DNA of 64,000 nucleotides from Sphingomonas jatrophae (GTDB lineage Bacteria; Pseudomonadota; Alphaproteobacteria; Sphingomonadales; Sphingomonadaceae), in NCBI RefSeq assembly GCF_900113315.1, contig NZ_FOZG01000001.1:1798001-1862000 (forward strand), read 5' to 3'. A program made the translations under genes and the position numbers. Shown one piece after another: positions 49,632-58,179 of this stretch. Positions within the stretch are counted from its first letter, which is position 1; each line of letters starts with the position of its first letter. The notes below the pieces were generated by a model. That model saw only the letters and a list, made by a program, of their open reading frames with translations, made no database searches and was not told where the DNA came from.

Positions 49632-50408
49632 TTACGGCGCCATATACTGGCCGCCATTCACGTCGAGCGATGCGCCGTTCACGACCTTGGAATAGTCGGA
49701 GACCATGAACAGCACCGCTTTGGCGCAATCCTCCTCCGGGGGGATGATGCCGAGCGGGATGCGGCTGGCAATCTCGCCGATCACCTCGTCCCGGTCGCGG
49801 CCGGCGGCGACTTCGCGGTCGATGTGGCCCCACACCGGCGCACCGCCGATCCAGCCCATGCGCGTCACGTTGACGCGGATGCCGTGGCGGCCGAAATCCT
49901 TCGCCATGTGGCGGGTGAGCGCGTTCATGCCGCCCTTGCCGGCGGAATAGGCGCCCTCGCCCGGAAACGGGTTTACCGTCGACATGGTGGAGACGTTGAC
50001 GATCGCGCCCTTCGTTTCCTTCAGGCTGGAGAGGCACGCCTGCGCCATGCGCAGCGCACCCGCGCAGTTGATGTTGAACACGGAGGCGAACTCTTCCGGA
50101 TCGGCCTCGTCCGTCGTCTTCCAGTCGCCATGCGCATAGGCCGAGTTGACGAGGCCATCGATGCGGCCGAACGCCTGCCGCGTCGCATCGGCAAGCGCGC
50201 GGCACTGGTCCATGTTGCCGATGTCGGTGGAGAGCGCGACGGCCTGGCCGCCCGCCGCCTCGATCTCGCTTTTCACCTGATCGAGGAACGCCTGGTTGCG
50301 CGCGCCGAGGCCGACCTTGGCACCTTCCGCCGCGGCGATCTTGGCGAGCGACTGACCCATGCCCGGGCCGACACCCGAAATCACGATCACCTTGTCCTTC
50401 AGCAGCAT
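49632..50408 (-). CDS. SDR family oxidoreductase
   Basis: A 258-residue SDR. SGVGPGMG (11-18) replaces the usual TGxxxGIG, and VNSAYA replaces NNAG, but Ser140, Tyr154 and Lys158 (YSAGK) are intact. Third gene of an SDR trio (52001-49632), 37 bp after the second. The unusual cofactor loop suggests a distinct subfamily. Confidence 0.93.
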   Translation of the reverse strand: MLLKDKVIVISGVGPGMGQSLAKIAAAEGAKVGLGARNQAFLDQVKSEIEAAGGQAVALSTDIGNMDQCRALADATRQAFGRIDGLVNSAYAHGDWKTTDEADPEEFASVFNINCAGALRMAQACLSSLKETKGAIVNVSTMSTVNPFPGEGAYSAGKGGMNALTRHMAKDFGRHGIRVNVTRMGWIGGAPVWGHIDREVAAGRDRDEVIGEIASRIPLGIIPPEEDCAKAVLFMVSDYSKVVNGASLDVNGGQYMAP

Positions 50409-50445
50409 GCGCTAATCCTCTTCCTTCATTATGGTCGTCAGGTGG

Positions 50446-51216
50446 TCAGGCGAAATTGGCCTGGCCGCCGTCCAGCGGCACGATCGCGCCGGTGAGATAG
50501 GCGAAGTCCGGCCCGCACATCGCCGCCACCGCGCGCCCGATATCGGCCTCGCACGTGCCGATCCGGCGGAGCGGGATCGTCTGGAAAAAGGCTTCCGCCT
50601 CCGCCGGTCGCGCGGCGATCCATGCCTTGAGGCCGGGGGAGTCGGCATGGGGCGCGATTGCCAGCACGCGGATGCCGTCCGGCCCCCATTCCGCCGCGGC
50701 CGCGCGCGTCAGCGATTCGATGCCGCGCTTCACCGCGCCGTAATGGCCATAGCCCGCCATGTCCCAGCGCCTTGTGGCCGAGCTCGACAGGTTGACGATC
50801 ACGCCGTCGCCCGCCGCCTTCAGATGCGGGTGGCAGGCGCGCATCAGCCGCACCGTGGCGAGCGGGCCGGAGACGAAGCCCGCCTCGAACGCCTCGTCGC
50901 TGACCGACAGGATGGGGCCGAGCGGCACTTCCTGCGCATTGTTGACGAGGATGGCGATGCCGCCCAGCGCCGCCGCCGTATCCGCCGCCAGCTTGTCCAG
51001 CGAAGCGGCATCCTTGACGTCGCAGGCGAAGGCGCGCGCGGTGCCGCCCGCCTCGGTGATCTCGGCGGCGACCGCCTCCACCTTGGACAGCGTGCGGCCG
51101 GCGACCGCCACCGTCGCGCCGCGCTCCGCCAGCGCCAGCGCGATGCCGCGGCCGACGCCCTGCCCTGCGCCTGTGACGAGCGCGACCTTGCCCGCGAGCA
51201 TCGCGGCGGCGCTCAC
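50446..51216 (-). CDS. SDR family oxidoreductase
   Basis: A 256-residue SDR. A GTG start at 51216 overlaps the stop of the upstream SDR (GTGA); ATG 51201 is an alternative. TGAGQGVG (15-22), VNNAQ, catalytic Ser144 to Ser146, Tyr159 and Lys163 (YGAVK). Middle gene of the trio. Confidence 0.93.
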   Translation of the reverse strand: MSAAAMLAGKVALVTGAGQGVGRGIALALAERGATVAVAGRTLSKVEAVAAEITEAGGTARAFACDVKDAASLDKLAADTAAALGGIAILVNNAQEVPLGPILSVSDEAFEAGFVSGPLATVRLMRACHPHLKAAGDGVIVNLSSSATRRWDMAGYGHYGAVKRGIESLTRAAAAEWGPDGIRVLAIAPHADSPGLKAWIAARPAEAEAFFQTIPLRRIGTCEADIGRAVAAMCGPDFAYLTGAIVPLDGGQANFA

Positions 51217-52001
51217 GCCAGCCCCGGCGCGCAATTGGGCAGCGCCGGCTCGTAATGGCCCGCCGTCCAGCCGCCATCCACGGCGATCTCGGCGCCGGAG
51301 ATGTAGCTCGCCTCGTCGCTCGCGACGAACAGGGTCGCGCGGGCGATCTCCTCCGGCTCGCCGATCCGCTGCAGCGGCACGCGGCGGAAGCTGCGCGCAT
51401 TCACCGTCTCGGCCGCCTCGTTGCCGGGATTGCCCATCTCCGTATTCACGCCGCCCGGATGGATCGAGACGACACGGATGCCGAACGGGCCGAACTCGAA
51501 GGCGTAGGACTTTGTGATGCCGCGCACCGCCCACTTGCTGGCGGTATAGGCGGTCAGGCCGTTGCAGCCGCGCAGGCCGTCGACCGACGAGATGTTGACG
51601 ATCACGCCCTTGCCGTTCGCCTTGAGCGCCGGAACGGCATGCTTCACGCCCATCATCGTGCCGATGACGTTGATGCCCAGCACCCGCTCGGCATCCGCCT
51701 TGCTCATCTGGTCGGCCGCGCCGAAATGGACGACGGCGGCGTTGTTGACGAGGATGTCGAGCTTGCCGAACTTTTCCGTCGCGGCGGCGACGATCGCCTG
51801 CCAATCCTCTTCGGAGCGCACGTCCAGCTTCATGAACAAGGCGGCGTCGCCGATCTCGGCGGCGACGGCGCGGCCCTTGTCTTCCAGAATGTCGCCCAGC
51901 ACCACCTTGGCGCCTTCCGCGGCGAACAACCGGGCGGTGGCGGCACCCATGCCCTGCGCCCCGCCGCTGATGATCGCGACCTTGCCTGCCAGTCTCGCCA
52001 T
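51213..52001 (-). CDS. SDR family oxidoreductase, hydroxysteroid-dehydrogenase-like
   Basis: A 262-residue SDR resembling 3-alpha/20-beta-hydroxysteroid dehydrogenase-type enzymes by its SGGAQGMG loop (12-19), VNISSVDGLRG and HPGGVNTEM segments. Tyr152 and Lys156 (YTASK) are the catalytic pair. GGAGGG precedes ATG 52001. First gene of the SDR trio; diverges from the NTF2-like gene at 52172. Confidence 0.94.
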   Translation of the reverse strand: MARLAGKVAIISGGAQGMGAATARLFAAEGAKVVLGDILEDKGRAVAAEIGDAALFMKLDVRSEEDWQAIVAAATEKFGKLDILVNNAAVVHFGAADQMSKADAERVLGINVIGTMMGVKHAVPALKANGKGVIVNISSVDGLRGCNGLTAYTASKWAVRGITKSYAFEFGPFGIRVVSIHPGGVNTEMGNPGNEAAETVNARSFRRVPLQRIGEPEEIARATLFVASDEASYISGAEIAVDGGWTAGHYEPALPNCAPGLA

Positions 52002-52088
52002 ACGCCCCTCCTTCGAACCGGATCTTCCCGGTGCCTACGCAAGCTTCGCTGCGGTTGGCGGGTGTTTCAGGCAATGCGTTGCGGATTT

Positions 52089-52096
52089 CAAGCTTG
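52089..52096. promoter_or_regulatory. CAAGCTTG site in divergent promoter
   Basis: CAAGCTTG lies in the 170-bp region between the SDR trio and the NTF2-like gene, within TTTCAAGCTTGGTT. The same 8-mer, also preceded by T, occurs at 59216-59223 in another divergent promoter. Candidate shared operator. Confidence 0.3.
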
Positions 52097-52171
52097 GTTC
52101 TGCAACCTGCTGGATTTAGCGTGCCCCCGACGCGGCCACACGATGCCGCATTCCGGGGAGAGGAAGACGCG

Positions 52172-52630
52172 ATGAGCGAGATGGCACCGCTGGACATGCT
52201 GCTGGCGATCGAGGGCGTGAAGCGCGCCAAGGCCGAATATTTCCGTTGCGTCGACGGCCAGCATTGGAACGATCTGCGTGCGGTGTTCACGCCGAACCCG
52301 GTGGTCGACATGCGGGAGTCGGTTCAGCCGCACAATCCGTCGCTGCTGCATCATGATGCGGCCGAGTTCGTCGGCGGCGTGGCCTATGTGCTGGAAGGCG
52401 TCACCACCGCCCATTTCGGCTACATGCCGCGCATCGACATCCTGTCGCCGACGGAAGCGCAGGCGGTGTGGTCGATGGAGGATTGGCTGTGGATTCCGGA
52501 AGGCCATGCCATCCTGCCGCCGGGGCGAATGCACGGCTGGGGCCATTATGAGGACCGCTACGTCAAGCAGGGGGATCGCTGGCTGATCTCCGCCTCGCGG
52601 CTGACCCGCATCAAGCTGGAGCATCGCTGA
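52172..52630 (+). CDS. NTF2-like (SnoaL-type) protein
   Basis: A 152-residue NTF2-fold protein: MLLAIEGVKRAKAEYFRCVD, FTPNPVVDMRESVQP, TTAHFGYMPRIDIL and HGWGHYEDRYVKQGDRWLI. GGGGAGAGG precedes ATG 52172. It diverges from the SDR trio and is followed 156 bp later by a regulator; it may serve the same pathway as the SDRs. Confidence 0.88.
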   Translation: MSEMAPLDMLLAIEGVKRAKAEYFRCVDGQHWNDLRAVFTPNPVVDMRESVQPHNPSLLHHDAAEFVGGVAYVLEGVTTAHFGYMPRIDILSPTEAQAVWSMEDWLWIPEGHAILPPGRMHGWGHYEDRYVKQGDRWLISASRLTRIKLEHR

Positions 52631-52786
52631 GGCCGGGAAATGGATCCGGCCGCGGGCACGCCGCGACCGGACCAGGTTGAGGGATGGTCCCGGACTGGCG
52701 CCACAAGCCCCGGATAACCATCGCGGAAAGATGTAGGCGGACGGCGGAGCGCACGTCGCGCCCGGCGTGCAGAAGCGGATCAGAAG

Positions 52787-53536
52787 ATGATACTCGAGCC
52801 AGCAGCAGGTGATCCTCTTGATGCGGAGGGGGCGGCGGTGCTGGCGGCGTTGCGCCGTGCGCTGCGCAGCGCCGGCTGGACGCAGGCCCGTCTCGCCACC
52901 GAGCTGGAGGTCGGCACCGCCACCGTCAAACGCTGGCTGCACGGCCGGGGCCTCGGCTTCGCCACGCTCGGCCGGCTGTGCGCGCTGGCGCAGACCAGCC
53001 TGGCCGAGCTGACCGACGCGGCGCGCCTCGCTCCCGACGCCGCCGACCACCTGACGCTGGCGCAGGAGGAGGCGCTGACCCGCGATTCCAACCTGTCGAC
53101 GGTGTTCTTCCTCATCCTCAACGGCTGGCCGATCGAGGAGGCGACCGCCGGCTTCCACATCGCGCCCGAGACGGTGGACCGCCATGTCGAGCGGCTCGAG
53201 CGGCTAGCGCTGGTCGACCGGCTGCCCGGCGGGCGCGTGCGCGCGCGGCTGCGCCCCGAACATGCCTGGCAGCGCGCACCGATGCGCCGCCATTTCGAGC
53301 GGCACATGAAGCCCTTGTTCACCGCCGTCGATTTCGGCGATCCGGAGACGATCTTCGGCGCGGCGACGGTGAAGCTGTCCCCGCTCGGCGTCGCGCGGCT
53401 GCGCGAGCGGATCGAGGCGTTCCGCCGCGACATCCAGGCGATCGAAAGCGAGGATCGCCGCAGCGCCACGCTGCCGGCGGAGTGGCATGCCGTGCTGGCA
53501 GTGGCGCGTTCGATGGTGCCGCTGATCCGCCCTTGA
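52787..53536 (+). CDS. two-domain HTH transcriptional regulator (XRE-like N-terminus)
   Basis: A 249-residue regulator. The N-terminal XRE-like helix-turn-helix is LRSAGWTQARLATELEVGTA (26-45) followed by VKRWLHGRG. A second winged-helix-like region follows at about 105-160 (FLILNGWPIEEATAGFHIAP). The architecture is seen in sphingomonads, where it often neighbours catabolic genes. The ribosome site is weak. It is placed before the TonB receptor at 53876, which it may control. Confidence 0.85.
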   Translation: MILEPAAGDPLDAEGAAVLAALRRALRSAGWTQARLATELEVGTATVKRWLHGRGLGFATLGRLCALAQTSLAELTDAARLAPDAADHLTLAQEEALTRDSNLSTVFFLILNGWPIEEATAGFHIAPETVDRHVERLERLALVDRLPGGRVRARLRPEHAWQRAPMRRHFERHMKPLFTAVDFGDPETIFGAATVKLSPLGVARLRERIEAFRRDIQAIESEDRRSATLPAEWHAVLAVARSMVPLIRP

Positions 53537-53875
53537 GGCGAACATGGACTTTTCTTGATCAGATTCCAGCTTTCGCCAACTCTACTCTTGACGCGAGGCC
53601 CTGTTTTCCTGTTCCCTAGTGGTCCGGATGCGCAACATGCGTAGCGGAAATGGCATTGTGGGAACGCAGGCCCGAAAAGACGAGGGGGGATGATCGATGC
53701 AGCGAGGCTGCGGAACCTGACAATTCGATACCGTGGGCGGCAGACCGGAACAGCGGCTGTTCGCCCCCGATGCACGGCGCCACACACCACGCTCGCCACA
53801 TCCTGACCGGGATGCGGCGGACGGCACCCGATCGCCCGAAGACATCGACAAGCATCGATCCAGGAGAGGAACTTA
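53537..53875. promoter_or_regulatory. long intergenic region before TonB receptor
   Basis: 339 bp with no credible gene. The first 90 bp are AT-richer than the rest and contain TTGATC and TTGACG -35-like hexamers. A near-palindrome GAACAGCGGCTGTTC lies at 53748-53762. AGGAGAGGA at 53862-53870 is the ribosome site of the receptor. Probably a promoter with a long regulated leader. Confidence 0.5.
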
Positions 53876-56332
53876 ATGCGCATCTCGCTCTACGCGCTCG
53901 CGCTCGCCGGCGTTTCCAGCTTCGGCTCCGCCGCCATCGCCCAGGTGGCCGGCCAGGGGCCGGTCACCGTCGCTCCGCCCACTGCCGCCGAGGCCGCCCC
54001 GCCCGCGCAGCCCGACGGCCAGGTCGGCCTTGCCGACATCGTCGTCACCGCGCAGCGCCGCGAGGAAAGCCTGCAGAAGGTGCCGGTGGCGGTCACCGCG
54101 ATCAGCAGCGAGCAGCTCGACCAGTTGCGCGTGACCAACGTCAAGAACCTCGCCGGCATCGCCCCCAGCCTCCAGATTCAGACGCAGGGCCTGCAATCCA
54201 ATCCGTCCATCGCCATTCGCGGCGTCGCCTCGGGCGTGTCGAACAATGCGGTCGATCCCAAGGTCGGCATCTATCTCGACGGCGTCTATATCGGCCGCAC
54301 CGTCGGCTCGATCTTCGACCTGGCGGATATCGCGCGCGTCGAGGTGCTGCGCGGCCCGCAGGGCACTTTGTTCGGCCGCAACGCGACCGCAGGCGCGATC
54401 AGCCTCGTCTCGGCGACGCCGAAAGGCGAATGGGGCCTGCGCGCCACCGGCTCCTACGGCAATTACAACCAGCTGCGCGGCAAGGCGGTGCTGGATCTGC
54501 CCGCCTTCGGCCCCTTCTCCGTCAAGATCGCCTATCTCCATGACGAGATCGAGGGCGATTACCGGAACCTGATCGGCGGCCGGTCGATCAATCTCGGGCT
54601 GCGCATCCCCGCCTTCGGCACGCAGACCTTCTCCAAGAAGCTCGGCGGCCGGAACATCGATGGCGGCCAGCTGGCGATCCGCGGCGATTTCGGCAATCTC
54701 ACCGCCGATTACCGCTTCGACTATACCGACGCGCGCAGCACCGGCCGCGGCATGCAGAGCTTCGGCGTGATCCCCGACCAGTCGGGCCAGATCCTCGGGC
54801 CGATCGTCGCGCTGCAGCCGGCGTTCGGCGGCATCACCAACATCTCGGCCACGCGCCTCCCCGCCATCGCCTCCGCGTCGAGCGAGGAGCATGTGGTGAC
54901 GCAGGGCCACAGCCTGACGCTGTCGGTCAACGCGACCGACAATTTCACGGTCAAGAGCATCACCGCCTTCCGCAAGTTCAAGCAGGATCCGAACATCTTC
55001 GATCTCGCGGCGACAGGTGGCCTGCGGCTGAGCGCGGCGCAGTTCGGCGCGCTGATCACGCCGCCACCAGGGCCGGACGCGACACCGGCGCAAATCGCCG
55101 CTTACCAGGCGGGGCTCGCCACGCTCGGGACACGCCCGGGCGCGAACGACACCTTCTTCTCGCTGCTCACCGCACGCCGCACCCGGCAGGAACAGTTCAG
55201 CCAGGAAGTGCAGTTCCAGCTGGACGGCGAAAGCTTCGAGCTGACCGCCGGCGTCTTCTATTTCCACGAGAATTCGCCTGCCGACGACATCCTCGGCATC
55301 CTCGAACCGTCGATCAACGGCACCATCGTGCCCCTGCCGTTCGACAATGCGTTCGGCAGCGGCGTCACCAGCACGCGCTCGATCAACGATTCGATCGCGG
55401 GCTATGGCCAGCTGACCTTCCACCTGACCGACACGCTTGACATCACCGGCGGCCTGCGCGGCACGATCGACGATCGCGAGCTGATCATCAGCGCCATTTC
55501 CGGAGGCCAGGGCGCGGTGCTGGGCACGGGCGACTACAAGGTCAGCTATCAGAAGATCAACTATACCGGCATCGTCACGTGGCGGCCGACCACGCAGTCG
55601 ACCGTCTATGGCAAGATCTCGTCCGGCTATGTCGCGGGCGGCATTTTGAGCGGTATCCCCTACAAGCCCGAGACGCTCGTTTCCTACGAACTGGGCGCCA
55701 AGACGCAGCTGTTCGACAATCGCGTCCGCCTGAACGCGGCCGTCTTCTACAGCGACTACAAGGATCTGCAGACGCAGAACTTCATCAACGGTCGGCAGGC
55801 GTTCGACAATGCCGGCAAGGCCAAGATCAAGGGCTTCGAGGTGGAGACCGAGATCGCGCCGGTGCGCGGCCTCGTGATCAGCGGCAGCGTCGGCTATTCC
55901 GATCTCGATTACGACACCTTCGTCCTCGCCGGTCGCGAAGTGGCCGACGTGGCGCGCACCACCTACAATTCGGTGTGGACCGGCCGCGCCGCCGTCCAGT
56001 ACGACTCGCCCGACATCGGCAATGTCGGCCACCTCCAGGGCCGGCTGGAAGGCCGCTATCGCAGCCGTTACTTCCTCACCTCCACGCCGCTCCTGAACCT
56101 TGCGGGCCAGGAAGTGCTCGAGGAGTTCAACCGTCGCCCGGGCTACTGGCTGGTGGACGGGCGCCTCGGCCTTGTCGACATTCCGGTCGGCGGCGCGCGC
56201 GCCTCGCTGTCGGTGTTCGGCCAGAACATCTTCAACGAACGCTATGTCTCCTTCGGTGCGCCCGTCCTGTCGCTGGTCGGCACCTATGAGCGTGGCCGCA
56301 CCTACGGCGTCGAGCTCGGCTTCGCCTTCTGA
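53876..56332 (+). CDS. TonB-dependent receptor
   Basis: An 818-residue outer-membrane receptor, largest of the four. Signal peptide ends at about AIAQ (23), DIVVTAQRR lies at 54-62, the plug has RGPQGTLFGRNA, and the C-terminal strand ends YGVELGFAF with the terminal Phe needed for barrel assembly. Start ATG 53876 with AGGAGAGGA 6 bases upstream. It is followed by the Coq4-family gene, likely in the same transcript. Confidence 0.96.
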   Translation: MRISLYALALAGVSSFGSAAIAQVAGQGPVTVAPPTAAEAAPPAQPDGQVGLADIVVTAQRREESLQKVPVAVTAISSEQLDQLRVTNVKNLAGIAPSLQIQTQGLQSNPSIAIRGVASGVSNNAVDPKVGIYLDGVYIGRTVGSIFDLADIARVEVLRGPQGTLFGRNATAGAISLVSATPKGEWGLRATGSYGNYNQLRGKAVLDLPAFGPFSVKIAYLHDEIEGDYRNLIGGRSINLGLRIPAFGTQTFSKKLGGRNIDGGQLAIRGDFGNLTADYRFDYTDARSTGRGMQSFGVIPDQSGQILGPIVALQPAFGGITNISATRLPAIASASSEEHVVTQGHSLTLSVNATDNFTVKSITAFRKFKQDPNIFDLAATGGLRLSAAQFGALITPPPGPDATPAQIAAYQAGLATLGTRPGANDTFFSLLTARRTRQEQFSQEVQFQLDGESFELTAGVFYFHENSPADDILGILEPSINGTIVPLPFDNAFGSGVTSTRSINDSIAGYGQLTFHLTDTLDITGGLRGTIDDRELIISAISGGQGAVLGTGDYKVSYQKINYTGIVTWRPTTQSTVYGKISSGYVAGGILSGIPYKPETLVSYELGAKTQLFDNRVRLNAAVFYSDYKDLQTQNFINGRQAFDNAGKAKIKGFEVETEIAPVRGLVISGSVGYSDLDYDTFVLAGREVADVARTTYNSVWTGRAAVQYDSPDIGNVGHLQGRLEGRYRSRYFLTSTPLLNLAGQEVLEEFNRRPGYWLVDGRLGLVDIPVGGARASLSVFGQNIFNERYVSFGAPVLSLVGTYERGRTYGVELGFAF

Positions 56333-56443
56333 CGGAGCGTTGCCGGGGCGGGCGCGGCTTGCCCCGGCGACAATTCGGAGTTACGTTCCGAAACGTGACG
56401 GCACCGGCGCGACGGCTGCGCGGGCCAGGTCAGGAGAGCGAGC

Positions 56444-57340
56444 ATGGACAACGACATCGCATCGAAGGTGAGCGAGGCCGACTTCGCTTATTATAACGGC
56501 TCAGGGCCCGGCTTCACGACCGAGAGCTCGACGCTGATCAGCTCGTCGCCCTATCTCAACCATGCGGAACTCCGCACGCTGATCGCGCAGGAGATGCTGC
56601 GCCGGAACGGCGCCGACCTGCCCAACACCGCCTTCATCCCCAACGTCGTCAAGATCCTGATGGAGCTGGAGGACTGGCCGCGCATCTTCCAGCTGTTCGA
56701 GGAAGAAAAAGCGCGCCTGCCGCTCTTCAAGAACTGGCTGGACGGCCGCAAGATCTCGCTCTTCACGCTCGACGAGCTGAAGGACCCCAAGCCCGGCACG
56801 CTCCGCGCCGTCATCCATGATTTCGTCGTCAACAGCGGCTACAACATGGACCATTTCTACCAGGGAATGGAGATCAAGACCGACTTCGACTTCTACATGA
56901 AGGAGCGGACGCACACGCACGACATCGAGCACATGATCACCGGGTTCGAGACGAACCACGCCGGTGAGGTCGCTCTGCTCGCTGCCAATGCCCGTGCGCT
57001 CTACGCTTACTTCAAGCCCGAGCTCGCCGCCTTCTTCAACCGCGTGTCGGCCTATCTCAAGGCCAAGACGACGATGAAGAGCGGCCTGTTCTACCCCGAG
57101 GCCTACAAGGTCGAGCTGGACGCCGAGGATATCGGCGCCGCGCAGGGCCGTGCGTGGAAGCACCCGCTCTTCCTCATCCCCTTCCGCGACTATCTCGACC
57201 ATCAGGTCAGCGACATTCGCGAGGAATTCGGCATCACCAACCCGCCGCCCGCCGGCGAGTGGACCTGGACCACCGCCGTCAGCGAGGACCCACGCCCCGC
57301 CAACGACGATCACGGCCAGACCGCTCAGGCCGCGGAGTAA
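56444..57340 (+). CDS. Coq4-family protein
   Basis: A 298-residue protein with the Coq4 metal signature HDxxH-(x)11-E: His159, Asp160, His163 and Glu175 (HDIEHMITGF...E). In eukaryotes and some bacteria Coq4 acts in ubiquinone assembly, and recent work assigns it C1 oxidative decarboxylation. Here it is 111 bp after a TonB receptor and ahead of an SDR, not among ubiquinone genes. It may perform decarboxylation or hydroxylation of an imported aromatic acid. CAGGAGAGCG precedes ATG 56444. Function inferred. Confidence 0.88.
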   Translation: MDNDIASKVSEADFAYYNGSGPGFTTESSTLISSSPYLNHAELRTLIAQEMLRRNGADLPNTAFIPNVVKILMELEDWPRIFQLFEEEKARLPLFKNWLDGRKISLFTLDELKDPKPGTLRAVIHDFVVNSGYNMDHFYQGMEIKTDFDFYMKERTHTHDIEHMITGFETNHAGEVALLAANARALYAYFKPELAAFFNRVSAYLKAKTTMKSGLFYPEAYKVELDAEDIGAAQGRAWKHPLFLIPFRDYLDHQVSDIREEFGITNPPPAGEWTWTTAVSEDPRPANDDHGQTAQAAE

Positions 57341-57380
57341 GAACGCGCCGCCTCTGCGTGGAGGCGGATCGCGGCAGAAC

Positions 57381-57408
57381 AGCCCCTCCCTTGCAAGGGG
57401 GAGGGGCT
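57381..57408 (+). terminator. Rho-independent terminator-like hairpin
   Basis: A 10-bp stem (AGCCCCTCCC, 57381-57390, with GGGAGGGGCT at 57399-57408), an 8-base loop and TTT after it. It lies between two co-directional genes, so it may end the receptor-Coq4 transcript or reduce read-through into the SDR. Confidence 0.75.
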
Positions 57409-57434
57409 TTCGCCTGTCTGGAGGGACCGTATCG

Positions 57435-58160
57435 ATGGACGGCAAGATCGCGCTCGTCACCGGCGCCAACAAGAGCATCGGCTTCGAGACGGTGCGCGGC
57501 CTCGCCGCCGCAGGCATGACCGTCTATCTCGGCAGCCGCGACATGGCCGCGGGTGAAACCGCCGCCGCAGAGCTCGCCGCGACGGGCGACGTCCGCCCCA
57601 TCCACATCGACCTGCTCGACGAGGCGACGCTCGCCGCGGCGGTCGACCGGATCGCGGGAGAGCATGGCTGGCTCGACATACTGGTCAACAATGCCGGCAT
57701 CGCCCCCGGCGGCGGCGGCGCGCTCGCCAGCCCGCGTGCCGAAACCGACATCGCCATGCAGACCAACGTCCATGGCCCCGCGCAGCTGATCCGCCTCGCC
57801 GTGCCGCTGCTGGAAAAGTCGGCCTCACCCCGCGTCGTCAACGTCACCAGCGGCGCCGGCACCGTCGGTGCGATGACCGATCCCGAAAGCCCGCTCGCCC
57901 AGGCGCCCTACCTGCCTTACGCTTATTGCCTGTCCAAGGCGGCGGCGAACGCCATGACCGTGCTCTTCGCCAACGACCTGCACGGCCGCGGCATCCGCGT
58001 GAACGCCGTCTGCCCCGGCCTCGTCAAGAGCGCGCTCAGCCACTTCATGGGCACGCGCGGGCCTGCGGAGGGCGCAGTCGTCGTCCTCCGCTACGCCACG
58101 ATGGGTGAGGCGTGCCCAACCGGCGGCTTCTTCGACGAGGACGGCCCCAAGGCCTGGTGA
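57435..58160 (+). CDS. SDR family oxidoreductase
   Basis: A 241-residue SDR resembling carbonyl-reductase-type enzymes, with a long loop before the active site. TGANKSIG (9-16), NNAG (85-88), catalytic Ser139, Tyr164 and Lys168 (YCLSK). The C-terminus is shortened (FDEDGPKAW). GGAGGGA lies upstream of ATG 57435, just beyond the hairpin. Confidence 0.94.
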   Translation: MDGKIALVTGANKSIGFETVRGLAAAGMTVYLGSRDMAAGETAAAELAATGDVRPIHIDLLDEATLAAAVDRIAGEHGWLDILVNNAGIAPGGGGALASPRAETDIAMQTNVHGPAQLIRLAVPLLEKSASPRVVNVTSGAGTVGAMTDPESPLAQAPYLPYAYCLSKAAANAMTVLFANDLHGRGIRVNAVCPGLVKSALSHFMGTRGPAEGAVVVLRYATMGEACPTGGFFDEDGPKAW

Positions 58161-58179
58161 CCGCGCGCGCCGCTGCGCG

